Shown here one piece after another: positions 14,306 to 21,155 of a stretch of 28,339 nucleotides of DNA. The first letter of the stretch is position 1, and every line of letters begins with the position of its first letter. Made by a program: the position numbers and the translations under genes. Source of the stretch: Acidimicrobiia bacterium UBA4744 (GTDB taxonomy: Bacteria; Actinomycetota; Acidimicrobiia; Spongiisociales; UBA4744); contig DHIO01000034.1 of assembly GCA_002403855.1 (NCBI GenBank), positions 63,418 through 91,756 on the forward strand. Reading direction: 5' to 3'. The notes under the pieces are model-generated. The model was not told the origin of the DNA. It made no database searches and saw only the letters and a list, made by a program, of their open reading frames with translations.

Positions 14306-14512
14306 ATGCGCCATTTTGAGTTCGAACTGCAGCTTCCCGATGGTCGGATCTCGGCGGCTACCGCCACCGGCTTCACCTGGCCGGACGCCTTCAGCCGGGC
14401 CTGTCAGAGAACCGAGCGTCGTTGCGGAATCGAACCCAACTCGGGAATCGTCTGCCTGGCTTACCGGTCGACCCGGAGGCCCGAATCGCCTCAAGCAGCG
14501 CGGGCCGCCTAG
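14306..14512 (+). CDS. Small protein of unknown function (68 aa) behind the structured leader
   Basis: No family is recognised. The frame has AGGAG 7 nt before its ATG and codon use like its neighbours. The protein opens with alternating residues (RHFEFELQLPDGRISAATA), suggesting a beta hairpin. Next come a tryptophan-containing helix (FTWPDAFSRACQRTERR) and a strand GIVCLAYRS, then a basic, probably disordered tail. Two cysteines (in SRACQ and RRCGIE) are close together and a third is in IVCLA. It has no signal peptide or membrane helix. It could be a small cytoplasmic binding protein whose expression is set by the leader RNA. The gene is real with fair probability; the function is unknown. 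Confidence 0.6.
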   Translation: MRHFEFELQLPDGRISAATATGFTWPDAFSRACQRTERRCGIEPNSGIVCLAYRSTRRPESPQAARAA

Positions 14513-14579
14513 CGGTGTACCCGTCGTGAGGCCGCTGCAGGGTCTCGCCCATCCGGTCCGGTTGGCCATTCGAGCACGG

Positions 14580-14615
14580 CTGCATGGATCGTCACTACCC
14601 CTGCCCGCCATGCAG
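14580..14615. terminator. Probable hairpin terminator between convergent genes
   Basis: CTGCATGG (14580-14587) and CCATGCAG (14608-14615) are perfect 8-bp inverted arms with a 20-base loop. They lie between the 68-aa gene and the convergent ABC permease. There is no U-tract, as is common in high-GC actinobacteria, so the terminator role is inferred from position. Confidence 0.4.
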
Positions 14616-14637
14616 GCGTGGATGCTTGGGAGGATCA

Positions 14638-15384
14638 CTAGAGCTCGCGCCGTTCCGCCCACCGCACGGCCAGCCAGACTGCCAGGCCGATCATGAGGAC
14701 GGTAACGGCCGCAGCGGGGAGGAAATCGTCGACGGCCGCCCCACCCGGAAGGTCGGCCAGGGCACCGACGAGATGACTTGGCAGCCATCTACCGACTGAT
14801 TCGACTATCCCGATGATCGGCATCGCCAAGAGGACGACGATCGTGACGAGAACGGCACCCAGGACGCTCTTCGCCCGGCTTCCGGCCGCCGCCACGATCG
14901 CCACCACCAGGGCCAGGTAGAGCAAGCCGAAGGCGATACCGGTCAGCGTCGCGCCCGCCGGAAGGGTGCCGATCAACACGACCGTTTCGTACCAGGCGGC
15001 CAGCGAGCCCAGCACAAAAGCAGCTCCTATGGCAATGAAACTGACCGCCAGCCGAGGGAAGAGAATGTCCCAGATTCGCCGGACCCTGGTCCGCAGGAAC
15101 ACGCCCATCTCCGGTTTGGCGTCGAAAGTCAGGGATCCGGCGGCCACCACAACGGCCACGAGCAGTCCAACCTGCGAGACGTTGGACACGTATTGGATCA
15201 TCCCGTCGGCGGGGACCGGAGGCGGGAAGGTGACCTGCACTCCACCGCCAAACCGTTCGACGATTTCGCCCAGGTATCGGGCCGAGAGGGGCCCGAGCAG
15301 ACCAAAGAACACGTACACGCCGAGAAGCGCTATCCATCGCCGGGTACGGAGCAGGCGCAACCACTCGAGTCTCCACAGACTCAT
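14638..15384 (-). CDS. ABC-2-type transporter permease
   Basis: A 248-aa polytopic membrane protein with about six hydrophobic helices. It opens with SLWRLEWLRLLRTRRWIALLG, typical of ABC-2 permeases in which a basic amphipathic stretch precedes the first membrane helix. The start at 15384 overlaps the stop of the ATPase gene as ATGA, so upstream in-frame codons to 15555 are rejected. It would form the membrane channel of the exporter powered by the preceding ATPase. The order PLDc_N protein, ATPase, permease is the same as yxlE-yxlF-yxlG in the Bacillus subtilis sigY operon. The substrate is unknown. Confidence 0.85.
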   Translation of the reverse strand: MSLWRLEWLRLLRTRRWIALLGVYVFFGLLGPLSARYLGEIVERFGGGVQVTFPPPVPADGMIQYVSNVSQVGLLVAVVVAAGSLTFDAKPEMGVFLRTRVRRIWDILFPRLAVSFIAIGAAFVLGSLAAWYETVVLIGTLPAGATLTGIAFGLLYLALVVAIVAAAGSRAKSVLGAVLVTIVVLLAMPIIGIVESVGRWLPSHLVGALADLPGGAAVDDFLPAAAVTVLMIGLAVWLAVRWAERREL

Positions 15385-16262
15385 GACATCAGCTCCAGGA
15401 ATACCTGCTCCAGGGTGGCCGCTTCCGGAGTAAAGGACACGATCCTCGCTCCGGAACCTGCCAGCGTCTCCGCTAGGTGCCGCTCGGCGTCTTCCGCCGA
15501 TCTCACCGAGATGCGCAGGGCATCTTGGCCGACTCTCGCCACGGACCGCACCCACGGCGCATTCCGTAGGGAAGCGAAGGCATCGTCCACCGGTGGCCGC
15601 ACCCGCAGCAGGAAATCGGGAACGGCGCTTCCGACCAGGAGGTCACTGATCGGCCCCTGAAACAGGAGCTCTCCGTTCCGGAGGATGCCGACGGTGTCGC
15701 AGACCTCCTGGACGTCGCTGAGGATGTGACTGCTGAAGATCACGGTCGCTTCGCCGCGCAGGCGGGCGACCAGGTCCAGCACCTCTCTTCTTCCGGCCGG
15801 GTCGAGGGCAGAGGACGGCTCATCGAGCATCAGCAGCGTCGGGTTACCGACCACCGTCGCGGCCACGCCGAGCCGCTGCAGCATGCCGCGTGAGTAGTCG
15901 CCCACCGTGCGGTGGGCTGCATCGGCGAGACCGGCTTGCTCCACAACCGCGTCGACCCGTTGGATGGGTACGGATGGGTCGACCAGCGCCCGGGCCAGAT
16001 CGACCACTTCTCGACCGGTCAGCCAAGGATCGAACTGCGGCGTGTCGGGCAAGACGGCTACCTTCGACCAGGGTGCCTCGATGTCGATCGTTCCGTTGGT
16101 CGGTTGGCGCAAACCGGCCAGGATCCCCAAGAGGGTGGTTTTCCCCGCTCCGTTGGGCCCCACCAGCCCATAGACCGATCCGATCGGCACTCGCAGCTCG
16201 ACATCATCGAGCGCAACGGTCGATCCGTACTCTTTGCGGAGGTGGTGGGTGGAGATGATCAT
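15381..16262 (-). CDS. ABC transporter ATP-binding protein (ABC-2 type, YxlF-like)
   Basis: A 293-aa ATPase. Walker A is GPNGAGKTT (about residues 34-42), the signature is YSRGMLQR, Walker B with its catalytic glutamate is LLMLDEPSSALDP, and the switch histidine is in IFSSHIL. The C-terminal 80 residues form the accessory domain common in ABC-2 ATPases. The start at 16262 overlaps the stop of the PLDc_N gene as ATGA, and its own stop overlaps the permease start the same way, so the three are translationally coupled. A longer frame to 16346 is antisense-like, arginine-rich and rejected. Confidence 0.92.
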   Translation of the reverse strand: MIISTHHLRKEYGSTVALDDVELRVPIGSVYGLVGPNGAGKTTLLGILAGLRQPTNGTIDIEAPWSKVAVLPDTPQFDPWLTGREVVDLARALVDPSVPIQRVDAVVEQAGLADAAHRTVGDYSRGMLQRLGVAATVVGNPTLLMLDEPSSALDPAGRREVLDLVARLRGEATVIFSSHILSDVQEVCDTVGILRNGELLFQGPISDLLVGSAVPDFLLRVRPPVDDAFASLRNAPWVRSVARVGQDALRISVRSAEDAERHLAETLAGSGARIVSFTPEAATLEQVFLELMS

Positions 16263-16456
16263 TCTGCGCGGGGTTTCCTCCCGATCGTCAGGTAGACGAT
16301 CCCGCCCAGAGGAACCGAGATCAGGCACACGACGGCCCACGCCCACTTGGGCAGATGCCGAACCTCAGACCGGGACAGGTCGACCAGGCAGTAGATCAAG
16401 AAACCTGCCAGCAGCAGCAGGACGGGTGCGAGCGCTGCCCAGGGTATTCCTTCCAT
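16259..16456 (-). CDS. PLDc_N-domain small membrane protein (YxlE-like)
   Basis: A 65-aa protein with two membrane helices (about residues 7-26 and 37-58). It carries the phospholipase-D nuclease N-terminal pattern: LIYCLVDLSRSEVRHLPKWAWAVVCL (W and P conserved) followed by PLGGIVYLTIGRKP. This domain is found alone in small membrane proteins such as YxlE, a negative regulator of SigY in B. subtilis, and in front of phospholipase-like enzymes. GAGGAG lies 8 nt before the ATG. Its stop overlaps the ATPase start, so it is probably a partner or regulator of the exporter. Confidence 0.88.
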   Translation of the reverse strand: MEGIPWAALAPVLLLLAGFLIYCLVDLSRSEVRHLPKWAWAVVCLISVPLGGIVYLTIGRKPRAE

Positions 16457-16482
16457 GGTGTGACTCCTCTTCCAGGTTCACG

Positions 16483-17421
16483 CTAATGACGTGACGACTC
16501 GATGCCGGCAAGATGTTCGATCTGATCGACCATCCAGCTCGTCAGGGTGTCGAGCACGCGGGGGTCGACCGGCCGGCGTACCTGCTTCTTGTACGTGCGC
16601 AAGGACGGTGGACCCTCGTGGCGCCGGAGCAGATGCGTGACATCGGGGATCACGTGCCCGGTGAAGTCTGCTCCGACCAGCTCCCCGATCCGTGCCACGT
16701 CATCAGGGTCAACCTGGATGTCCTTTGATCCGGTGATCGCCAAAACGGGTACCTTCGTCCGGCGAAGTGCCTCCGACGGGTGGTAGGCCAGGAATTCGCG
16801 GAACCACTTGGCATTGACTTTGGCGAGCTGCACCCGAATCACGTCGCCGGTCGACGCCTTGATCTGCTCGAGGCGTTTGCCCTGGGTCCGGAGTACATCC
16901 TGTCGCAAGAGCTTGAGCAGCCACTTCGCCGCCGTGGGGAGGGAGTCGGCGACCTGAGCGGCCTGCCACCGCAGAACCGATTCGCCGGATTGGGCTGCGC
17001 CGGCCAGCAGCGCACTGCCGGCGATCGTTGCTCCGGTACCGGCCAACTCGGTGCCGATCAAGGCTCCTTCTGAGTGGCCGATCACAAAGACTTGGCGGGT
17101 GGCTACTTCCGGCCGGTCGGCCAGCGCCTCTAGAGCCGCCCGGGCATCCGCTACGTTGTCGTGGAATCCGGTGGCGTAGTAGTCGCCGCGGCTGGCGCCG
17201 ATTCCGCGCTTGTCGAACCGCAGGGAAGCGATCCCGGCCTGCTCCAGGTGGTCGGCCACTTGCCGCATGACGTCGATGGGCAATCGGCGGGGGTTCGAAT
17301 CACGATCGATCGGACCGGACCCGCTGATGAGCAGGGCGGCCGGATGGGGACCGGTGCCTTCAGGGATTTGCAGGGTGCCGGCGAGGAGATGCCCGGCGCT
17401 GGTGAACGTGAGCTCATGCAT
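16483..17421 (-). CDS. Alpha/beta hydrolase
   Basis: A 312-aa hydrolase of the serine type. The oxyanion region is ALLISGSGPIDRDSN, the nucleophile sits in GHSEG, the acid is probably the aspartate in ITGSKDIQVDPDD, and the histidine is in PDVTHLLR. An N-terminal beta-rich portion (MHELTFTSAGHLLAGTLQIPEG) and FDKRGIGAS resemble the YqkD/dienelactone-hydrolase-like esterases, which act on unknown esters or peptidase-type substrates. AAAGGG lies 7 nt before the ATG at 17421. It is first in a same-strand run with the PLDc_N protein, ATPase and permease (26-nt gap, then overlaps) and is divergent from an HTH regulator. Confidence 0.88.
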   Translation of the reverse strand: MHELTFTSAGHLLAGTLQIPEGTGPHPAALLISGSGPIDRDSNPRRLPIDVMRQVADHLEQAGIASLRFDKRGIGASRGDYYATGFHDNVADARAALEALADRPEVATRQVFVIGHSEGALIGTELAGTGATIAGSALLAGAAQSGESVLRWQAAQVADSLPTAAKWLLKLLRQDVLRTQGKRLEQIKASTGDVIRVQLAKVNAKWFREFLAYHPSEALRRTKVPVLAITGSKDIQVDPDDVARIGELVGADFTGHVIPDVTHLLRRHEGPPSLRTYKKQVRRPVDPRVLDTLTSWMVDQIEHLAGIESSRH

Positions 17422-17451
17422 TGGATGGCCCTTTGTTTCTCAACATCGTCT

Positions 17452-17488
17452 AATATTATCATTATTAATAATATTCTCACATATGAGA
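17452..17488. promoter_or_regulatory. AT-rich palindromic operator/promoter between regulator and hydrolase operon
   Basis: AATATTAT (17452-17459) and ATAATATT (17468-17475) are perfect inverted arms with an 8-base spacer. Immediately next, TCTCA (17475-17479) and TGAGA (17484-17488) form a second small palindrome. This is the only strongly AT-rich island in an otherwise GC-rich window. It lies in the 89-nt gap between divergent genes, so it very likely holds both promoters and the binding site of the adjacent winged-helix regulator. Confidence 0.65.
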
Positions 17489-17510
17489 GTCAAGTTTGAA
17501 GGGAGCGTCA

Positions 17511-18056
17511 GTGACCGAACCGACCAGAGACCTCCTCCTCCATCCCGTTCGCCTCCGCATCGTACAGTCGCTGCTCGGGCGGCAATTGACACCCCAGGAG
17601 ATCCGGGCACAGCTGTATGACGTACCGCAAGCGACCCTGTACCGACACATCAACCAGCTCGCCCAAGGTGGCCTACTCGAGATCGTCGACCAGCGGCCGG
17701 TGCGGGGCGGTGTCGAACGTACCTATGCGGTGGTCGAGGAAAAGGTCTCCCTCGGGCAGGAAGATCTCGAGGGGGCAACCCCCGACGAGCTGTTCCGCCA
17801 TTTCGCGACCTTCGTGGGCACCCTCTTGACCGACTATGCAGCGTACCTCGCAACGAGCGATCTGGACCTGGCCGCCGACCGGGTCGGCTTTCGTCAAGTC
17901 CCCATCTGGCTGACCGCCGAGGAACTCGACGAGATGACTGCCGAAATGGGGCGGGCCGTACGCGCCCGTCTGCGCAACCAACCGTCTCCGGGGAGACGGC
18001 GGCGTTTGTTCACCACCATTGTCATGCCGGACGATCGGGCGGCCGTGCCCGATTAG
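17511..18056 (+). CDS. Winged-helix (ArsR-like) transcriptional regulator
   Basis: A 181-aa regulator. The N-terminal winged helix reads LLLHPVRLRIVQSLLGRQLTPQEI, then the recognition helix in VPQATLYRHINQLAQGGLLEIV and a wing with RPVRGGVERTYAV. This is the ArsR/PadR-like style seen in many actinobacterial HTH_20 proteins. The C-terminal half is helical with no metal-binding cysteine motif, so it probably senses a small organic ligand or dimerises. The GTG at 17511 has GGGAG upstream. An in-frame TTG at 17496 would add five residues. It is divergent from the hydrolase-ABC operon across a palindromic AT-rich operator and likely controls both directions. Confidence 0.85.
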   Translation: MTEPTRDLLLHPVRLRIVQSLLGRQLTPQEIRAQLYDVPQATLYRHINQLAQGGLLEIVDQRPVRGGVERTYAVVEEKVSLGQEDLEGATPDELFRHFATFVGTLLTDYAAYLATSDLDLAADRVGFRQVPIWLTAEELDEMTAEMGRAVRARLRNQPSPGRRRRLFTTIVMPDDRAAVPD

Positions 18057-18071
18057 GCGGTCACGGCTTTC

Positions 18072-18839
18072 TCAGGCGGGGACCAACGTTCCGCCGAACA
18101 CTTGCCAAGCCAGAGCCGACTTGGCCAGCAGACTGAGCAGGATGTAGGTACGTTCTCCGGCCAGGTAGGACTTCCAGCGCCGTACTTGCTTGTACTGCGC
18201 CCACTGGGTCAAGGCGAAGCTGTTGAAGAAGACGAACAGCGAGAAGAAGATGCCGTACACGAAGCCGGGTGGCTGGGCCTCATTGCCCGGTGAAACCAAA
18301 TACACACCGATGGCGATCCACGGAACAATCCCCAGCAAACACCCCAACCAGAACGGGAATAGTGACCCGCCCGGCTCCTCGTAACGCTCCTGCACCGAAC
18401 CGAAGAAGATCATCCCGGCGTTGACACCGAAGATCGCAACGATGGCGGCGATGTCGGTGATGCCGGTCAACATGGCGATTAGGACGATCATGATCGAGGA
18501 GGACAAGGAGTACTCGATCCAGCGGAACTGGTTCTGACCGCGAGAGAGTTGATCTCGGTACCGATTCGCCCCCACACCGGCAATCAGGAAGTGAAAGAAC
18601 GCGGACAGGAAGAGAAAGGCCGCAACTCCCCAGGCGATCGAAAGATCGAAGAGAGTGGACTGGGATGCGGGGGGAGTGCCGGGTGGACCTTCAATGAACG
18701 AAGACGTCACCGGCAGGGTGAAGTCGGTCGCCAGGGCGACGACGGCGGCGCCTTGCACCGCGTGGAGGGTGCCCATGATCCAGTTGTATGTCTTGAGACG
18801 CGAAAACGTCGCGTCGGTCACCTCAACATTCGAGGCCAT
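18072..18839 (-). CDS. Heliorhodopsin
   Basis: A 255-aa retinal-binding membrane protein with seven hydrophobic helices. It closely follows the pattern I recall for the founding heliorhodopsin 48C12: ALATDFTLPVTSSF, SALFHF-like SAFFHFLIAG, FRWIEYSLSSSIMIVLIA, IFGVNAGMIFFG, GFVYGIFFSLFVFFNSFAL and SLLAKSALAWQVFGGTL. The retinal Schiff-base lysine is K240 and the counterion glutamate is E109 (K241 and E107 in 48C12). Heliorhodopsins sit in the membrane with the N-terminus inside and are thought to be light sensors, not pumps. The start at 18839 follows GGGGAG. The gene stands alone and is divergent from a radical SAM gene; longer in-frame codons upstream lack family features. Confidence 0.96.
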   Translation of the reverse strand: MASNVEVTDATFSRLKTYNWIMGTLHAVQGAAVVALATDFTLPVTSSFIEGPPGTPPASQSTLFDLSIAWGVAAFLFLSAFFHFLIAGVGANRYRDQLSRGQNQFRWIEYSLSSSIMIVLIAMLTGITDIAAIVAIFGVNAGMIFFGSVQERYEEPGGSLFPFWLGCLLGIVPWIAIGVYLVSPGNEAQPPGFVYGIFFSLFVFFNSFALTQWAQYKQVRRWKSYLAGERTYILLSLLAKSALAWQVFGGTLVPA

Positions 18840-18969
18840 GTCGTCACTCTCCCCTTGGGTCGCTCTTGGTACGGAGACCCGAGTTGCGCCGGATGAAGGT
18901 TTCTCGGCGTCGGATCTCGATACCGCGGATGCGGGTCGAACATTACAGTTCGGTACAGGAGACCGCATC

Positions 18970-19821
18970 ATGCCCGAAATCGCCACCATCGATTTTCACG
19001 TCACCTGTGAGTGCAACCAGGAGTGCGCGTACTGCTGGGGACCGCAGGACATCCAAGCGGTCGACACGGACACCGCCCTGGCCATCGTGTCCCGGATCGC
19101 CTCGGGTCCGGCCCGCCGGATTGTGTTCACCGGCGGTGATCCCCTCAAACGACCCGACGTCGGCGTGTTGATCCGGGCTGCCAAGGCCGCCGGGTTGGAG
19201 GTGGCGCTCTCCACTACCGGCGACGAGTTGACCGAGGCATTCCTGGTCGAATTCGGCGGGTACATCGACCTCATCTCGCTGCCACTCGATGGAGCCTCCG
19301 AGGAGATTTCGACCCGGACGAAAAAGGAGGGCCACTTCACGGCCGTCATGGAAGCATTGCAGTTGCTGGCCGGATATCCCCACATCGATGTGAAGGTGGC
19401 CACGCCGGTCACCCGCCACAACCTGGCCGACGTGCCCAACATCGCCGACCTCCTCGACCAGTGGGCCGCTCGGCTGCCCAACCGGATGTTCTACAACGTT
19501 TTTCAGGCCTATCCCCGATCGATGGCCACGGATGTCGATTGGGGCGAGCTGGTGGTCACCGACGACGAGTTTCGGGAGCTGCGCTCCGAGGTGTCGGCCA
19601 CCGAGCATCCATATCGGCTCAACTGGCTGAGTCACGAGACACTGGACAAGCTCTATGTGATGGTGTTCCCGGACGGAACGTTGACGATCCCGTCGGGATC
19701 GGATTTCCGGTCCTACGGGAGCTTCCTGGCGATACCGGATATCGATGAGTTCATCCGCACCACCGACTTCGACGCCCCCAAACACCTGCAACACGCCGAA
19801 GGCTGGCACCGAACACTATGA
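18970..19821 (+). CDS. Radical SAM enzyme of unknown substrate
   Basis: A 283-aa enzyme. The 4Fe-4S motif CxxxCxxC is C15-C19-C22 in CNQECAYCWG, preceded by another cysteine at 13. FTGGDPLKRPD (GGDP at 55-58) is the SAM-binding loop and ISLPLDGASEE a later barrel strand. There is no C-terminal SPASM-like cysteine cluster. The order of later elements (VKVATPVTRHN, NVFQAYPR, VVTDDEFRELRSEV and a C-terminal DFDAPKHLQHAEGWHRT) is reminiscent of viperin-type proteins, but the viperin KxN position reads KVA, so that identity is not claimed. AGGAG lies 8 nt before the ATG. Its stop overlaps the following acyltransferase start (ATGA). Confidence 0.88.
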   Translation: MPEIATIDFHVTCECNQECAYCWGPQDIQAVDTDTALAIVSRIASGPARRIVFTGGDPLKRPDVGVLIRAAKAAGLEVALSTTGDELTEAFLVEFGGYIDLISLPLDGASEEISTRTKKEGHFTAVMEALQLLAGYPHIDVKVATPVTRHNLADVPNIADLLDQWAARLPNRMFYNVFQAYPRSMATDVDWGELVVTDDEFRELRSEVSATEHPYRLNWLSHETLDKLYVMVFPDGTLTIPSGSDFRSYGSFLAIPDIDEFIRTTDFDAPKHLQHAEGWHRTL

Positions 19822-20567
19822 AGCGGGTCGTCGACTGGATCTTCACCGTGCCCTTCCTCATCGCCTTCGGCTTGACCCTGGCCATCTTTGAACCCATCGC
19901 CCGGGTAGCGCGCCTCTTCGGTTTGCGGCCGATGGAGATCACCATGGGGGTCATGCAGCGGGTGCTGCTGTGGGCGTTCCGGATCTGCGGTACCCGGTTG
20001 GAGGTCGAGCGATCACCGGCCATTAGGTCACGAACCGGGTATCTGATCGTGTCGAACCATCAGTCCTTGTTTGACGTCCCCATCTTCGGCGGGTTGCTGT
20101 TCAGCAACTACCCCAAGTACGTCTCCAAACGGGAACTCGGACGGTGGCTTCCGAGTGTCTCCTTCAACCTGCAACACGGCGGCAACGCACTGATCGACCG
20201 CGACGATCCCGAACAGGCCAAACAAGCGATCCGCGACCTGGGAGAAGCCGCTCAGCAGCGCAACGTTGCGGTCGTCATCTTCCCCGAGGGGACCCGGTCG
20301 CGCGACGGCAAGCTCAAGCGCTTCAGGTTGGGGGGCGCGCTGGAATTGATGGACGCGGCTCCCGACCTCGAGGTAGTCCCCGCCACCATCGACGGATCGT
20401 GGGAACTGCTCCGCTACAAGATGTATCCCGTTCCGTTCGGCACCAGAGTGCGGGTTCGCTTCGGGGACCCGATCCCGCGCAGCCCGGATGAGGATCGTCG
20501 TGAAATGCTGAGGACCGTACGCAAAGAGATCGAGGCAGCCCTGGAGCGATGGCGTAATGTCTCATGA
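19818..20567 (+). CDS. 1-acyl-sn-glycerol-3-phosphate acyltransferase (PlsC family)
   Basis: A 249-aa enzyme of phospholipid synthesis that would acylate lysophosphatidic acid. A membrane helix near residues 8-30 is followed by SNHQSLFDVP (the HxxxxD catalytic pair), KRELGRWLP, an ALIDRDD segment, FPEGTRSRDGKLKRFRLGG and VVPATIDGSW, the four PlsC blocks. The length is typical. It is joined to the radical SAM gene by a 4-nt overlap, so the two are translated from one message and may act in the same lipid-related process. It is the second PlsC-like protein in this window. Confidence 0.92.
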   Translation: MKRVVDWIFTVPFLIAFGLTLAIFEPIARVARLFGLRPMEITMGVMQRVLLWAFRICGTRLEVERSPAIRSRTGYLIVSNHQSLFDVPIFGGLLFSNYPKYVSKRELGRWLPSVSFNLQHGGNALIDRDDPEQAKQAIRDLGEAAQQRNVAVVIFPEGTRSRDGKLKRFRLGGALELMDAAPDLEVVPATIDGSWELLRYKMYPVPFGTRVRVRFGDPIPRSPDEDRREMLRTVRKEIEAALERWRNVS

Positions 20568-20570
20568 GAG

Positions 20571-20586
20571 CAGCCGGGCCCGGCTG
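20571..20586. terminator. 16-bp perfect palindrome, probable bidirectional terminator
   Basis: CAGCCGGGCCCGGCTG is fully self-complementary and starts 4 nt after the stop of the PlsC gene, 13 nt short of the stop of the convergent RraA-like gene. Its position suggests termination from both sides. It lacks a U-tract. Confidence 0.55.
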
Positions 20587-20598
20587 TGGCGCCGTCGA

Positions 20599-21078
20599 TC
20601 AGGACAACTCGGTATCGGCCAGCAGCAGGCCGTCCGCGTCGGCGTAGAGCCAGTCACCGGGCCGAAACTCCACTCCGGCGAAGGTGACGGGAACGTCACG
20701 TTGCCCGCCACCCGACTTGACGCTTCGGCGCGGATAGGTTCCGAGTGCTTTGATGCCGATATCAATCGATTCCAGCTCCCCGGAATCGCGAACGTACCCG
20801 TTGACGACTACCCCGGACCAGTTGTGCTCGTAGGCGAGGAAGGCCAGCCGGTCCCCCAGCAGCGCGCAATCCCCAGCACCGCCGCCGTCCACCACCAGCA
20901 CTCTGCCCCGGCCGGTCTCTTCGATGGCAGCGGCAACCAGGCTGTCGTCGCCGGGCGCCGTCACCGTGGTGACGGGTCCGAAGAAGGATCTCCGGAAGCC
21001 AAAATCGCGGAATACGGGTTCGGCTACTCGAACCAGGTCCCCATGCTCGTCGCAGAGATGCGCGGTGGCGAACAGCAT
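20599..21078 (-). CDS. RraA-family protein (HMG/CHA aldolase or RraA-like)
   Basis: A 159-aa protein of the RraA fold: TAHLCDEHGDLVRV, FFGPVTTVTAPGDDSLV, VLVVDGGGAGDCALLGDRLA, VVVNGYVRDSGE and FRPGDWLYADADGLLL. The R-D-x2-E segment (RDSGE) is the metal-site motif of 4-hydroxy-4-methyl-2-oxoglutarate/oxaloacetate-acting aldolases, so enzyme activity is possible. The name RraA comes from RNase E inhibition in E. coli and need not apply. The start at 21078 is favoured because the family begins about five residues before LCD. An in-frame ATG at 21087 adds three residues. It is divergent from the MFS gene and convergent with the PlsC gene. Confidence 0.9.
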   Translation of the reverse strand: MLFATAHLCDEHGDLVRVAEPVFRDFGFRRSFFGPVTTVTAPGDDSLVAAAIEETGRGRVLVVDGGGAGDCALLGDRLAFLAYEHNWSGVVVNGYVRDSGELESIDIGIKALGTYPRRSVKSGGGQRDVPVTFAGVEFRPGDWLYADADGLLLADTELS

Positions 21079-21143
21079 GGTGATCATTGTCGCAGGTGAA
21101 CCGGCCGGTCTTCTGCCAGATCCCCCATCCGTTCGGTGAGGCG

Positions 21144-21149
21144 TAAGCT
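21144..21149 (+). promoter_or_regulatory. -10 box TAAGCT of the MFS-gene leaderless promoter
   Basis: TAAGCT is followed by six bases and the GTG start at 21156. No ribosome-binding site precedes that GTG. Confidence 0.55.
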
Positions 21150-21155
21150 GCTTCG

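Noticed and set aside
14316..14696. A 126-codon frame overlapping the 68-aa ORF in another register
   Set aside because: It lacks a ribosome-binding site, is proline/serine/arginine-rich and runs into the convergent permease gene.
17283..17300. GGTTCGAATC resembling a tRNA T-arm
   Set aside because: It lies inside the hydrolase coding sequence with no acceptor or anticodon stems around it. No tRNA was found in the window.
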